Source: Agroathelia rolfsii (taxonomy: Eukaryota > Basidiomycota > Agaricomycetes > Amylocorticiales > Amylocorticiaceae). From it: 64,000 nt of DNA. The stretch is taken from positions 5,208,001-5,272,000 of the forward strand of contig JABRWF010000002.1 of NCBI GenBank assembly GCA_018343915.1, read 5' to 3'. The position numbers and the translations under genes were made by a program. Numbering within the stretch: the stretch's first letter is position 1; each line of letters begins with the position of its first letter. Below, in pieces: positions 20,811-33,839 of this stretch. The notes under the pieces are model-generated. The model was not told the origin of the DNA, ran no database searches, and saw only the letters and a program-made list of their open reading frames with translations.

Positions 20811-22477
20811 GTTATTATACTTTCCCTTCTTTCTTAAATAAATTACCCTTTAGAGCATAGACTATAGGTAGTGCAGTGGTCACCTAATTAGCCCTTATGT
20901 ATTTCTAAGCCACATATCACAGGAGTAATCTTGGGACTGTGCATAATTCCCCTTCACCACCATGCATAGCCTAGGAGTACAGCCTCCTTTTCCCTGACCA
21001 ATCCTTAATAGTTACTAGTACCAATCTAGAAATAGATCTCTATGGTTACCTAGTAGAGCTAGGGCAAAGGTCTTCCCCTGCATTGCTACATTTATCCTCT
21101 GTTACTCTGTCTGTATACAGACCCTCAAAGCTGTGCATGGACCTTTACATTTAGTATAAATAGTATATATAACTTATCCTAAAGAGCTTAGCTTTGACCT
21201 CTTTGTTACGAGTTGATCTATGTACTATAAATTTATTTAGAATTTCTCATTATTTTTCCGAATTTTTCCTGATTTTTCCGAATTTTTTGGTATATTATAT
21301 GCATATTACATAAGCGGACATTACATAAGTACTCTGATGACTAAGCAAGTTATATAACCAGTCATTATGTGACTGGCCATCATGTGACTACTAGTCATAT
21401 GACATATTATATAAGCAAGGCCTAAAGTATAGGTCTAGACTATAATATTATCATAGACTTACTATAGTGCAATATCACATTATACTCAGCATTACTATGC
21501 ATAGACTATGTACCAGGTGTATAGACCAGGTAGAATTAGTATATAACTCTATAGTATCTCTACCTGAAGACCCCAGATTCATTCTCTTTGTCTTTAGGTA
21601 AGTATAAGTAGTGCTTTGTATTAAATACAAGCTAACATAATAAAATCTTTGTCTTCAGAGCCTATCTCCTTCCCCTCCCCTCCAAAAATCCTCTCTACTT
21701 TGTGCTAGGAGGTTACAAGTATGCTCCGTGCTACTTGTAGTTAAGGTATACTTAGTGCTACCTCTGTGAGCTTGCATAAGATAGGTCCAGCTTAGTAGTA
21801 GTAACCATTTGCATCAGCTGTAACACAAAACCACATTATACTCAGTGCATACACCTAACAAAGCTTTACGCCTAGTTGGCCAGGGTTAAGATACCTTAAC
21901 CCCTATCTACATACACAAGAAAACTTATGTCTTGACTATAGACCTTGCTTGAAAGTCTTGTAGACTTGGAGTAAAGCCTAGTGATAGGAAAGCTTGAGTT
22001 TGAGTAAGAGTAGAGACAGGGCAAAGAGAAGTGTACACCCCTGCATCCCAAGTCCTAGGAAGAGTAAAAAAGGCCTTACTGCCTACCCCATACCTTTGAG
22101 GGGTTTCTGTGGACTTTGGTTGAGTTTTAGTAGCAAGAGTTAGGTGTGCTCTTGACACTCTTTACCTTTAGGCAAGTAAAACCAATTTGTATTCATTTTA
22201 AGTAGATTACTAATAAATCTTTGCCTTTAGGGTTATACTCACAGGCCTAGGCCACCTCATCTTAGCCCCCTCTCCTTTTCCCTCTCAAAACTAGGAGGTA
22301 GTGTAAATCCCCTTATAAGTAGTTAGTGTATGTGTATATGTATAAATCACAGAGAAGTCAATTATATAGAAGCTAAGAAAGTATCTATACGTGTCCTCAA
22401 TAGATTAAAGATTATGTAGCTATAGGAGCACTTCTGTGTAGATACTAGACATAGAGTCAAGGAGTCAACCCTTAATA
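20811..22477 (-). mobile_element. Family D LTR, copy 3, interrupted and truncated
   Basis: Matches the reverse complement of 3341-4181 from the AATTACCCTTTAG block to GGAGTCAACCCTT. The outer start is truncated or too diverged to define. Split by the family B LTR at 21204-22157. Confidence 0.7.
21204..22157 (+). mobile_element. Solo LTR, family B (954 bp), in family D copy 3
   Basis: Begins TGTTACGAGTTG and ends GTGCTCTTGACA; TSD CTCTT at 21199-21203 and 22158-22162. The open frame on its minus strand recurs in other family B LTRs but is not considered a gene. Confidence 0.9.
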
Positions 22478-23963
22478 AAGAAGGCTAGGAAAGAGACATA
22501 AGTAGTACTAGGGTTAGTAAAGGAATAGATGGAAAAATTATACAATAAAGGAAAAAAGATATTCCTAGACCTTCAGGAAGGATAGAAAGTTTAGCTAAAC
22601 ATATAAAACTTGAAACTTGATAGGCCATCCAAAAAATTAAGCTAAAAATGGATTGGTCCTTACAAAGTAGAAAAAAAGCTAAATAATCTGAATTATTAGT
22701 TAAACCTTTCAGAAAACCTCAAGATCTACAATATGTTTCACATTTACTGTTATAACCTTAATAGTATCATGCCATAGATACAATAGTATTTAATTATGTC
22801 TACCAAGCATATATTCAAGTTTACCAAGCATATACCTAGGTTTATTCAGCATACACTCAAGATAACCATGAAATCACTCAAGTATTTATTATTATTATTA
22901 TCAAGCTACAAATTATGCTACAGAGGCTATGATATATAATATATTATCTATAAGTCATAGTATATCACAGTAAACCATAGTTTATTATTTGGTCAAAGCT
23001 CAGTTCTAAGCCTTAGGCTTAGAAGCAGGTATATTACTATTTCCGCTCCTTTTCACTGTTGCGCTGGTTGTGATATGTCATGCATCACGTCACACAAAAG
23101 AGCGTAACTTTGCATTCCCTATCTTTAGGTACTATCATAGTTACACAGAAACTGTTATATATCATGATAATTATTGGAACAATCAAGAAAGAACCTAGGA
23201 ATAATATTGGATTATTTAGTAAGGATTAGTAACTGAAAAAGCACACCAAAGTAGGAGAACAATAGTATACAAATCATGTATTTAAGTTACTAAGGTCTAA
23301 GAGATGTTTCCCATCTTATAGACCTCTTTTGTCAATACTATCATTGTTCTTTATTGCCCCAGGTTCTCTTTATGCCTCTAAGCCCCTATTGTGCTGCTCC
23401 CATTGCCCCAAGTCATAGTTATAGTTATTATAGTTGTCAAAGTCATAGTACACTCCCTTACAGTTAACCTTAGGGTTGGAAACCCTAGGAGCATCACTTC
23501 TAGCCTTGGATTAGGCTTTACAACCTATTGTTTACTACTTAAGTATTCTTAGTCTTTTCCACAGCAATCCCTTATAAATATTCATAAGTATTCATAGTTA
23601 TAGTTTATAGACCTGTGACATTTACCTGCTAAAATCCTACTATGCCTTAGACTAATATCAAAAGCCTTTGCCTCTAGTAGAAGTAGAGGAAGAAGAAGAA
23701 TATAAAATAGAGGAAGTACTTAACTCTAGAATACAATATAGGAAACTAGAATTCCTGGTAATATAGAAAGGCTACCTAGGAGAATAAACCTAGGTCTAAG
23801 AAGCTAATATATATGTAGATAAAGCAATTAGGGAATTCTACCAAGCAAATCCAAGTGTACCTAGGAAAATTAGTACAGTTATATTTAGATATCTACTATT
23901 TCAAAACTAGGAAAATTTGATAGAATAGCAACCTAAGGTAGATTGCCCCTAAGGAGGGGGTAA
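22478..23963 (+). pseudogene. 3' internal fragment of a second family B gypsy element
   Basis: Aligns with the 3' part of pol in the gypsy element at 25305-33443 (blocks around AATAAAGGAAAAAAGAT and TGATAGGCCATCC) and ends with the polypurine tract AAGGAGGGGGTAA directly before the LTR at 23964. It is full of stops and split by a solo family C LTR. The 5' portion of the element is absent: it joins the family D remnant directly. Confidence 0.75.
22748..23620 (+). mobile_element. Solo LTR, family C (873 bp)
   Basis: Begins TGTTATAACC and ends CCTGTGACA; TSD TTTAC at 22743-22747 and 23621-23625. Inserted in dead gypsy coding sequence. Confidence 0.9.
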
Positions 23964-25304
23964 TGTTACGAGTTGCTTGTTGTATTATAAATTTATTTGG
24001 AATTTTTCACTATTTTTTTGATTTTTTCCTGATTTTTCTCTATTTTTTGGTATATAAATTATATATTATATAAGTGGATATTATATAAGTACTTTAATGA
24101 CTAAGCAAGTTATGTGACTAATTATCATATGACCAGCCATTATATAACTACTAGTCATATAACTTATTATATAAGTAAGGTCTAGAATATAGATCTGGAC
24201 TATAATACCATAATAATACAATATTGCACTATACTTAGTACTACTATATATCACAACCATAGTTATACTATGCCATAGACACTATAGCATTTATTCATGT
24301 TTAATAAGTATACATTCAGGTTTACCAAGTATACACCCATAATCTTTCAGTATATACTTAGAATAACCATGGAATTACTCAGGTATTTAATTATTATTAT
24401 CAAGCTACAAATCATGGTATAGAGGCCATGATACATAGCATCTCACAGTATATTACTTATAAGTCATAGCATATTACAGCAAACCATAGTTTATTATTTG
24501 ATTATAGCTTAGTTCTAAGCCTAAGGCTTAGAAGAAGGTATATCATTGTTTCTGCTCCCTTTTACTGTTACATTGGTTGTTATTGAACTATGGTAGTTCT
24601 AGGATTGTATAGTGTAGCTATATACTAGCTCACAAGTTACCTGTTATGAAGCAAATACTTACTTGTAGAGAAAAGTGCAGGCTTGGGGTGTTTCCTAAGA
24701 ATAGGCAAAGTTTTCTAGGTAGGAGGCGGTTAGTAACTGTTCTACACAAAAGATAAAATATAGCCAGTATCCCTTTGGGACTACCTACTTTATTTCCTTG
24801 AGGAAATGGCTTCTGATCTTATCTTGTAGACTTTGTAAGTCTAGGGTGAAGTTAGTATTGATGGAGCTAGTTTTGTAGACTATTTAACTTACTATTTTCA
24901 AATGAAATAACTTATATTTTACAGCTGATTTAGCTAGGGTTTATATACTACAAAATATTCTAATTTCTGAAGGATTTGTAAGCAATGTGTTTGCTTAAGT
25001 AATCTGCTTGGTAAGCAAAGAGCGTATAGTTTATGCTGACAAATCTACTCTATAAGCTAAGTATAGTATTTGTAAGCAAATTGAATATTTGAATGAATAG
25101 GAAAGTGATATTAGTAATATATCTCAAATATTACTAATGTCTTTGAAGGTGATTACTAATTTATTTGTGTGATTTATAAGCTGATTTATAATTACAATTG
25201 TGTATTAGTAAGTAAAGTGAATTGTTTGAACAAAAGATATTTAAAATGAATATTTAAATGATTTTAAGAAATGAATATTAAAATATGAATATATTTTGGA
25301 AATA

Positions 25305-26263
25305 TATTACAAGTCAATCTATGTACTATAAATTTATTTAAGATTTCTCATTATTTTTCTGATTTTTCTCTGATTTTTCTCTATTTTTTGGTATATAATA
25401 TATATATTATATAAGCAGACATTACGTAAGTACTCTGATGACTAAGCAAAGTCATGTGATCAGTCATTATGTGACTGGCCATCATGTAACCACTAGTCAT
25501 GTGACTTATTATGTGAAGCAGGTCTAGAACATAGGTCTAGAACATAACACCATCATAGACTCACTATAGTGTAATATTGTATTATACTTAGCACCTCTGT
25601 GCACAGACCATGTACCAGGTATACAGACCAGGTAGAAATAGTATATAACCCTGCAGTGCCTCTACCTAAAGACCCTAGATTTGTTCTCTTTATCTTTAGG
25701 TAAGTACAATAGTACTTTATATCCAGTAGTTAGCTAACACAATAAAACTTTGTCTTCAGAGTCCCTATCTCCCCCTTTCCCCTCTCCCTCACAAATTCTC
25801 TTTGCTCTGTGCTTAGAGGTTATAAACGTGCTTAGTGCTGCTTATAGTAGGAGTCCACTTAGTACTACTCCTGTGTGTATGCATAAGACAGGTCCAGCCC
25901 TTGTGGTGACTATTTGCATCCGCAACAATACAACCCATATAGTGCTTAGTGCACTTAAGCAAGTAAAGACTTTGCTCTGAACTTGTTGTAGTTAAGATAC
26001 CCTGCACCCCTATTAGCACACACAAGATCTTTGGTGTTATGACAGTAGACCTCACTTGAAAGTTCAGTAAACTTGGAGTAAAGCTTGGTGACTAGAATAC
26101 TCTGAAGTGAGTGATAGTTAAGATAGGGCACAAGGCATGTACACTTGCGCATCCCAGGCCTTGGGAGTTGTAAAACAGCCATTATAGGCTACCTTGCATC
26201 TTATAGAGGTTTACATAGACACTGGTTGAGTTTTGGTGGCAAGAGTCAGGTGTGCTCTTAACA
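25305..26263 (+). repeat. 5' LTR of family B gypsy element
   Basis: Begins TATTACAAG (mutated TGTTACAAG) and ends CTCTTAACA. A TATATAA box at about 25641 is followed about 36 bases later by AGATTTGTTCT (25677-25687), the proposed start of R. Confidence 0.88.
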
Positions 26264-26265
26264 TT

Positions 26266-26276
26266 AGAACAAATCT
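26266..26276 (+). promoter_or_regulatory. Self-complementary primer-binding site of family B gypsy element
   Basis: AGAACAAATCT starts two bases after the 5' LTR and is the exact reverse complement of AGATTTGTTCT in the LTR (25677-25687 and 32857-32867). The layout is the same as in the young element at 9267-15510, although the sequences are unrelated. Confidence 0.72.
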
Positions 26277-26639
26277 CTCTCTTTCTGCACTAGTTACTCT
26301 GTACACTAGAGGTGGTATAGTGAGCCACATTATTTTGAGCAAAGAAACAATTACCGTAGAAATTAGTAGACTACCACAGTTATTTTACCTATAAAAAGTA
26401 GTAGTCTTCACCTTCATTTTCTATTGTCTTTGGAAGTATTCTTGGCCAGCTTGCAAGTAGTATTAGTGTCCACGGTTATATTGGTTTTTTCGAGCTATTA
26501 AAGGGAACTTCACCCAAGTGGATAGACAAAAAAGACTCCGGTTGCTATAAGTAGCTCAAAGATAATTAGACTATTAGTAGAATTAGGCCTAGCTCAAAGG
26601 GCAACAACAAAAAAACTTTTATTCATTGTACAAATCACT

Positions 26640-27787
26640 TTGGGAGTCTCCAGTAATTACTATTGAGCTTGCCTATTATTTCACACCTAGACTATAACCC
26701 TAGTCAAAACCCCAAGGAAGAAAGTGGTGAAGATACCTCTTCAGGAGAATATGAATCCTTCAACAAAGAAACTCCCACCTTTCTCCCTCCATTCCCCTTT
26801 ACACAAGTATCTGCCCTTCCTACCCCTTTTACCCCATGTACATGATCTTCCATAGCTGAGCAACCCCAACCCCCTGCTCTAGTTACCAATGCTGAACTAT
26901 TGCAAATACTAGTGGCAAACCAAACTACTATGATGCAATGGATCTAGAACCAATAAGGGTCTATGGCTAAACCAAAGGAAATCAGACATCCACCTCCTAC
27001 ATTTGATGGACAATAGATTAATTTTTACCTATTTGTCTAAAAATTTCAGGCCCACCTCAAACTCAACCCTAGGGTATATGTAACCAAGGAAGAAAAAGTC
27101 AAGTATCTTTTAGGCTTGATGGTGGATGGCGCAACAGCATAGTCTAGCTTGTAGTATGATGAGATAAGATACATAGGAGAAGAAACAAGGGTAGAAGGAC
27201 CAGTGACATTTGTCAAAGTACTTCAAAGCTTCAAAACATTATTTGGAGCTTTTGATGAAAAGGTTGCTATAAGAGACTAGCTAAGAAACCTCAGACAGGG
27301 ATCTACCTCTACAAGGAATTTTGGGATGGCCTTTATGTTACTAGGAAGGAGAATAGGGTTATCCAATGATGACCTCAGAGAGAAATACCTGGAAAGAATG
27401 AACGTTAAACTCAGACATATCATCATGGGTTGGGATAGAGATATATCCACCCTCCAACTCCTCATGAGCATAGCACATGACACCAAAGTCAACCTCATGA
27501 AGGAGGAAATGTTGTTCAATCAGAGATATTGGTACAATAACAACTCACAGGTAGATCTCCAAAGAAGTAATCTAGATGCTATGGATATTTCAGCAACCAT
27601 CTTGGAAGGGAAACCCAAGCCATCAAAAAACCCATTCATGAGTGCAGGATCTGTTCAGCAATCCTCCCCATTGCAAGTAGCTGCAATGCAAAATCAACCT
27701 GCTATAATATCCAATAACCCCTTCTGACAAAATGACATTGTATGTTACAACTGTCAGAAGAAGGGACATATTGCACGGGATTGTTAA
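26640..27787 (+). pseudogene. gag: Degenerate gag of family B gypsy element
   Basis: A Gag-like frame can be followed from about 26663, with a conserved stretch PPPTFDGQ and the longest open piece at 27326-27727. The zinc knuckle CYNCQKKGHIARDC at about 27743-27784 lies just past a TGA. Several stops sit where tryptophan is expected (for example after TFDGQ), which fits TGG to TAG. It cannot make an intact protein. Confidence 0.8.
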
Positions 27788-28059
27788 AGCCCCAAAGTAG
27801 ATAGGGTTAAAACCAATAACCCATTTCAAAAAGTGGCTGTGGCTTCATTAACAATACCAATGTCAATACTGGCAGTAGATGGCCAGAATTTATCCACTAT
27901 GATGTAGCAAGATATACTCAATATACTGTAAGAACAGGGTTAGATGATTGCAGTCCTTAAAGACAAGTTAGGTTTTTAGAACGGTCAGAGTATGAGGCCA
28001 ATGCTTCTGACCAGTATGTACAAAATAAAATTTCTTTATTTTCTATTTCTTCTTCATTG

Positions 28060-31000
28060 ATATAAGGTGTGAATGGACAACACCTAAAAATTTCTCTCAT
28101 GTTCCATGGACATTTCTCCACTATTTCTATTTCCGCAATAATTGATTTAGGAGCTTCTTCCACTTTTATTAATAAAAAATTTAAAGACAAAAATAATATA
28201 AAAACACTAAAATTACAAAAACCCATTCCTCTGTACAATATCAATAATTCACCCAATGCAATTGGATTCATCTTGGAATATGTCATACTTTTAACCTAGA
28301 TAGGTACAGAATAATAAAGGCTAGTCTTCTTAGTTATCAAGAGTACACCTAACTCTTGTCACCAAAACTCAACCAAGGTCCACAGAAACCCCTCAAAGGT
28401 ACAAGGTAGGTAGTAAGGCCTTTTTTACTCTTCCCAGGACTTGGGATGCAAGGGTGTACACTTCTTTATGCCTGGTCTCTACTCTCACTCAAACTCAAGC
28501 TTTCCTATCACCAAGCTTTACTCCAAGTCTACAAGACTTTTAAGCGAGGTCTATAGTCAAGACACAAGTTTTCTTGTGTATGCAGATAGGGGTTGAGGTA
28601 TCTTAACCCTGGCCAACTAGGCATAAAGCTTTTGTTGAGTGCGTGCACTGAGCATAATGTGGTTTTGTGTTACAGCTGTTGCAAATGGTTACTACTACTA
28701 AGCTGGACCTATCTTATGCAAGCTCACGGAGGTAGCACTAAGCACACCTTGACTACAAGTAGCACGGAGCACACTTGTAACCTCCTAGCATAAAGCAGAG
28801 AGGATTTGTAAGGGGAAGGGAGAGAGATAGGCTCTGAAGACAAAGTTTTTATTATGTTAGTTAACTACTGGATACAAAGCACTATTGTGCTTACCTGAAG
28901 ACAAAGAGAACAAATCTGGGATCTTCAGGTAGAGGCACTACAGGGTTATATACTAATTCTACCTGGTCTGTGCACCTGGTACATGGTCTGTACATAGAGG
29001 TGCTAAGTATGATGCAATATTGCACCATAGTGAGTCTATGATGGTGTCATGTTCTAGACCCATGCTCTAGACCTGATTATATAATAAGTTACATAACTAG
29101 TAGTCATATGATGGCTAGTCATATGATGACTAATTATATGACTTTGCTTAGTCATTAGAGTACTTATGTAATGTCTATTTATGTAATATATATATTATAT
29201 ATCAAAAAATAGAGAAAAATCAGGGAAAAATCAGAAAAATAATGAGAAATCTTAAATAAATTTATAGTATATAGATCAACTTGTAACATTAGTGGTAGAT
29301 ATTGGTACAGAGGATGTAATTCTAGGTATTAATTGGCTATGACTAGAAAATCCTCTTATCAACTGGAAAAAGGGGCATATTACCCTAATGGACAATTTAC
29401 TAAAAGATAAGGAATATAAAAAAATAAATAAAATCATAAAAGATGAGGACTCTTCTCCATTATTGGCAGCAACCTTGGAATTACTGCCTTAATACTAGGA
29501 ATATGCCAAAGTCTTCTCCAAAGCAGAATCTCAACGGTTCCCTACTAGCAAACTCTATAATTATGAAATAGAGTTAGTAGAAGGAGCTGAAATAAAGAGG
29601 GCTAAGGTATACCTATTGTCAATCCTAGAGTTGAAAGAATTAGACACATATTTGGAGGAAAACTTGACCAAGGGATATATAAGAAAATCGCAAAGTCCTT
29701 ACACATCTCTCTTTTTCTTTATCCCAAAGAAAAATGGGAAACTCAGGCCTATAGTAGATTATCATCAACTCAATAATATCACAATAAAAAACTCCTACCT
29801 ACTTTCTCTAATCTCTTCTATTGTGGATGGACTCTCTTGGGCAAAAGTATTCACCAAATTGGACTTACAATGGGGATATAATAATGTCTTAATTAAAAAT
29901 GAACACCAAGAATAAGTAGCCTTTATAACCCCTTAAGGACTATTCGAACTCCTTATAATGACCTTTGGTTTATGCAATGCCCCAGCCACCTTCCAAGCTA
30001 TGATGGACAAAATATTTACAGACCTAATTGCACAAGGATTAGTATATGTCTATATTGATAACATTATAGTTGCTACAGCCAGCCTAGAAGAACACCAGCA
30101 TTTAGTGCATGAAGTACTCAAAAGATTAGCAGAAAATGATCTTTTTGCTAATTTGGAAAAATGCCTATTTGAAGTTGCTGAGGTAGAATTCCTAGGCATA
30201 ATAATTGGCTACAATTACGTACAAATGACTAATGAAAAGGTCCAAGCTATTCTTGACTGGCCAACCCCTATAACAGTCAAGGATGTTCAGAAGTTTAGAG
30301 GTCTAGCCAACTATTACCAATGGTTTATCAAAGGGTTCAGTGAGATTACTAAACCCCTAGATAGGTTAACTGGTAAAGGCACTTGGAAATAGGAAAAGAA
30401 GGAACAAGAATTATTTGACTATCTTAAGAAAGCTTTTACTACTACCCTAGTATTAGCTATCTATGATCACTAGCAAGAAAGTTGGATTGAAACTGATGCC
30501 TCAGGATATGCAATAGGAGGAGTATTCTCCCAGTTGCAGGATGATGGTGAATAGCACTCTATTACCTTCCATTCCAAATCCATGGATGATGCACAAAGAA
30601 ATTATGATATCTAGGATAAGGAAATGCTTGCAATTATTCAAGTACTGGAAGAATGGCACTACTACATTATTGGGTTACCTAAACCAGTAGAAATCTGGTC
30701 AGATCACAAAAACTTGGAATATTAGGCAACAAGTCAACACCTAAGCCGTCAACAAGTACATTGGTATTATATCCTACAAGAATATAATTTTGTATTATGT
30801 TACAAAAAAGGATCAACCAATGGATGAGCTGATGCCCTATCTAGAAGACCAGATTTCTACACCAAGAATTCCCAGGATAACCTCAATGTCACTATACTCC
30901 AACCCTCCTATTTCAGAGTAATGGCTGCTAAGAGAGGACAGATACTGATTGAAGGTGAAAAGGAGATCTTGGCAGAAATTAGAAAGGAGAGCACCAAGTT

Positions 31001-32440
31001 GTTGGAATCCCTCTATCAAATTGTTAAGATTGGCCCATGATGGATTACACTAGGATTACAGGATTGGGAAACAGAGGACGGACTAGTTTTATACAGAGAA
31101 AAGGTTTTTGTACCCCTAAATAAGGAACTCAAAGAAAAAATTATGGCTAAATATCATGATTTAGCCCTTGCAGGTTATCCTAGTTATATAAAAACCTTAG
31201 AACTTATTAGCAGAAATTACTATTAGATTAACATGACAAAAGAAATAAACCAATATGTAGACTCTTGCTTACTCTGTTAAGCAAATAAGCTAAGTTGACA
31301 AGCATTACCTGGACTCCTCCAACCCTTACCTATACCTAGAAAACCATGGGAACACATTACCCCAGATTTGATAGTCAAACTACCTAAGTCACAAGGGTTT
31401 GACTTAATTCTAGTAGTAGTAGATAGGCTTACAAAATTGGCATATTTCATACCAACTAATGGAAATATATCAGCCAAGGATATAGCCAATCTATATGTCA
31501 AAAATGTGTTTAAATTACATGGTACCCTGTCAACATAGACATCAGACCAAGGACCTTAGTTTGCTAGTCAAGTAATGAAAGATATATATGCTAGTTTACA
31601 TATCAAAATAGCCCTGTCTATCACATATCATCTATAAAGTAATGGACAGACTAAGCATGTTAATCAAGAAGTGGAACAATATTTAAGAATCTTCTGTAAT
31701 CACAGATAAACAAATTGGGTAGAATTGTTACCTTATGCAGAATTTATGCACAATAATAGGAAAAATGAGAGCACATGTGCTAGTGCTTTTAAATTAACCT
31801 ATGGCTATATTCTAAATTGGGAAGCAAAGGACATTCCAAATCCAACTCCAGCAGCCTTCAACTGGATTGAAAATGCTAAAGAAGCATAAAAAGAGGCACA
31901 GGCAGCATTAGGCTTAGCAAAAGAACAAATGGAACAATTATATAATAAAGGAAAAAAGATGTTCCCGGATTTAGAAGAAGGACAAGAAGTTTGGCTAAAT
32001 ACACAAAATTTGAAGCTTGATAGACCATCCAAGAAGTTAAGTCAGAAATGGATTAGCCCCTATAAAGTGGAGAAAAAGCTAAATGACTTGAACTACCAGT
32101 TAGACCTTCCAGCTAATCTCAGAATCCATAATGTGTTCTATGTTCATTTGCTAAAACCACATCATGCCTTGGATTAGCACCAAAAGCCTTTACCTCTAGT
32201 AGAAGTAGAAGGGGAAGAAGAGTACAAAATAGAAGAAGTACTTAACTCAAGAATGCGGCAAGGAAAACTAGAGTTTTTGGTAACATGGAAAGGATACCCA
32301 GGGAAACAAACATAGGTTAGAGAATCAGATATATATACAGATGATGCAATTAGAGAATTCTACAAGTCCAATCCTAGTGCTCTAAGAAAGATCAGTGCTG
32401 CACTATTAATCTTCTTCCTTTCCAAAACTGGGACAATCTA
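28060..32440 (+). pseudogene. pol: Degenerate pol of family B gypsy element
   Basis: The protease motif is DLGASS near 28145 (normally D-S/T-G). After the nested LTR, the RT has KLDLQWGYN and MTFGLCNAPATFQ, with the catalytic motif changed to YIDN near 30050, losing an essential aspartate. RNase H has ETDASGYA at about 30490. Integrase pieces run from about 31200 to 31780, and a chromodomain (FLVTWKGYPG) lies at about 32270-32310. Stops interrupt every domain. Open pieces are 29616-29915, 29958-30392 and 31929-32177. Confidence 0.88.
28335..29288 (-). mobile_element. Solo LTR, family B, reverse, inside family B pol
   Basis: 954 bp; begins TATCAAGAG and ends CTTGTAACA; TSD TTAGT at 28330-28334 and 29289-29293. 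It separates the protease from the RT region. This is the innermost of five nested layers. Confidence 0.92.
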
Positions 32441-32471
32441 ACAAAATAGCAACCCAAGGTAGATTACCCTT

Positions 32472-32484
32472 AAGGAGGGGGTAA
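32472..32484 (+). promoter_or_regulatory. Polypurine tract of family B gypsy element
   Basis: AAGGAGGGGGTAA directly abuts the 3' LTR; the same tract precedes the LTR at 23964. Confidence 0.75.
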
Positions 32485-33443
32485 TGTTACAAGTTGATCT
32501 ATGTACTATAAATTTATTTAAGATTTCTCATTATTTTTCTGATTTTTCCCTGATTTTTCTCTATTTTTTGGTATATAACATGTATATTATATAAGCAGAT
32601 ATTACGTAAGTACTCTGATGACTAAGCAAAGTCATGTGATCAGTCATCATGTGACTGGCCATCATGTAACCACTAGTCATGTGACTTATTATGTGAAGCA
32701 GGTCTAGAACATGGGTCTAGAATATGACACTATCATAGACTCACTATGGTGCAATATTGCATCATACTTAGCACCTCTATGCACAGACCATGTACCAGGT
32801 GCACAGACCAGGTAGAATTAGTATATAACCCTGTAGTGCCTCTACCTAAAGACCCCAGATTTGTTCTCTTTATCTTCAGGTAAGTACAATAGTGCTTTGT
32901 ATCTAGTAGTTAGCTAACACAATAAAACTTTGTCTTTAGAGTCTCTATCTCCCCCTTTCCCCTCTCCCTCACAAATCCTCTTTGCTTTGTGCTTAGGGAT
33001 TATAAACGTGCTTAGTACTGCTTATAGTAGGAGTCCAATTAGTACTACTCCTGTGTGTATGTATAAGATAGGTCTAGCCCTTATGGTGACTATTTGCATC
33101 TGCAACAACACAACCCATATAGTGCTTAGTGCACTCAAGCAAGTAAAGACTTTGCTCTGAACTTGTTGCAGTTAAGATACCCTGCACCCCTATTAGCACA
33201 CACAAGATCTTTGGTGTTGTGACAGTAGACCTCACTTGAAAGTTCAGTGAACTTGGAGTAAAGCTTGGTGACTGGAATACTCTGAAGTGAGTGATAGTTA
33301 AGATAGGGCACAAGGCATATACACCTATGTATCCCAGGCCTTGGAAGTTGTAAAACAGCTATTACAGGCTACCTCACATCTTAGAGAGGTTTACATAGGC
33401 ACTGGTTGAGTTTTGGTGGCAAGAGTCAGGTGTGCTCTTGACA
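32485..33443 (+). repeat. 3' LTR of family B gypsy element
   Basis: Begins TGTTACAAGTTGATC and ends GTGCTCTTGACA, 959 bp. It has better preserved ends than the 5' LTR and serves as the family B reference here. Confidence 0.9.
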
Positions 33444-33839
33444 AAATATTCAGAATAAAGTGAATGAATAATTGCTTTATATCTCCACAACTAATAGTTG
33501 TAAATTCTTGAAATAAATAACAGTGATAGATGAGATATAAACTAATTTATTAAAGTGTTCATTGGAATATTTAGAAAGATTGGATATATTGAAATATGTA
33601 TATCTTTCAACAGTTATGATATGTCATGCATTACATCACACAAAAGAGCATAACTTTACATTTTCTATCTTCCAGGCACTATCAGAGTTACATAGGAACC
33701 ACAATACATCATGATAATCACTGAAATAATCAAGGAGGATCCTAGGAGTTATATTGGAGTATTTAGTAAGGGTTAGAAGCTAGAAGAGTATACCAATGTA
33801 GAGAACAATAGTATACCATTATGTATTTAAACCTTTAAG

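Larger units (their letters stand above)
8050..20820 (-). mobile_element. Family G LTR, truncated, hosting the E element
   Basis: Starts TATTATAACC at 8050, matching the reverse complement of the end of the family G LTR at 41736-43287. It resumes at 19039 with sequence that is continuous in the other G copy. Two insertions split it: the E element at 8120-19038 and a family B LTR at 19410-20810. The far end is unclear, no target duplication was found, and the end coordinate is approximate. Confidence 0.55.
25305..33443 (+). mobile_element. Full-length but dead Ty3/gypsy chromovirus (family B)
   Basis: 8139 bp with two 959 bp LTRs (25305-26263 and 32485-33443) and TSD AAATA at 25300-25304 and 33444-33448. 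The internal region keeps, in order, gag with zinc knuckle, protease, RT, RNase H, integrase and chromodomain, but with many in-frame stops. A reverse solo LTR of the same family is inserted at 28335-29288. LTR differences seen are mostly C/T and G/A transitions. Confidence 0.93.
24581..33612 (+). mobile_element. Solo LTR, family A, copy 2, split by a full gypsy element
   Basis: Begins TATTGAAC and ends CTTTCAACA, as in copy 1 at 3246-5124. The duplication is GTTGT (24576-24580) and GTTAT (33613-33617), one transition apart. The full-length element at 25305-33443 sits inside. Confidence 0.82.

Noticed and set aside
21925..22158. Recurring minus-strand frame beginning with SRAHLTLATKTQP, similar to 43070-43288 and other places
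   Set aside because: It lies in the 3' part of family B LTRs, is open only in some copies and has no known domain; the recurrence is due to the LTR.
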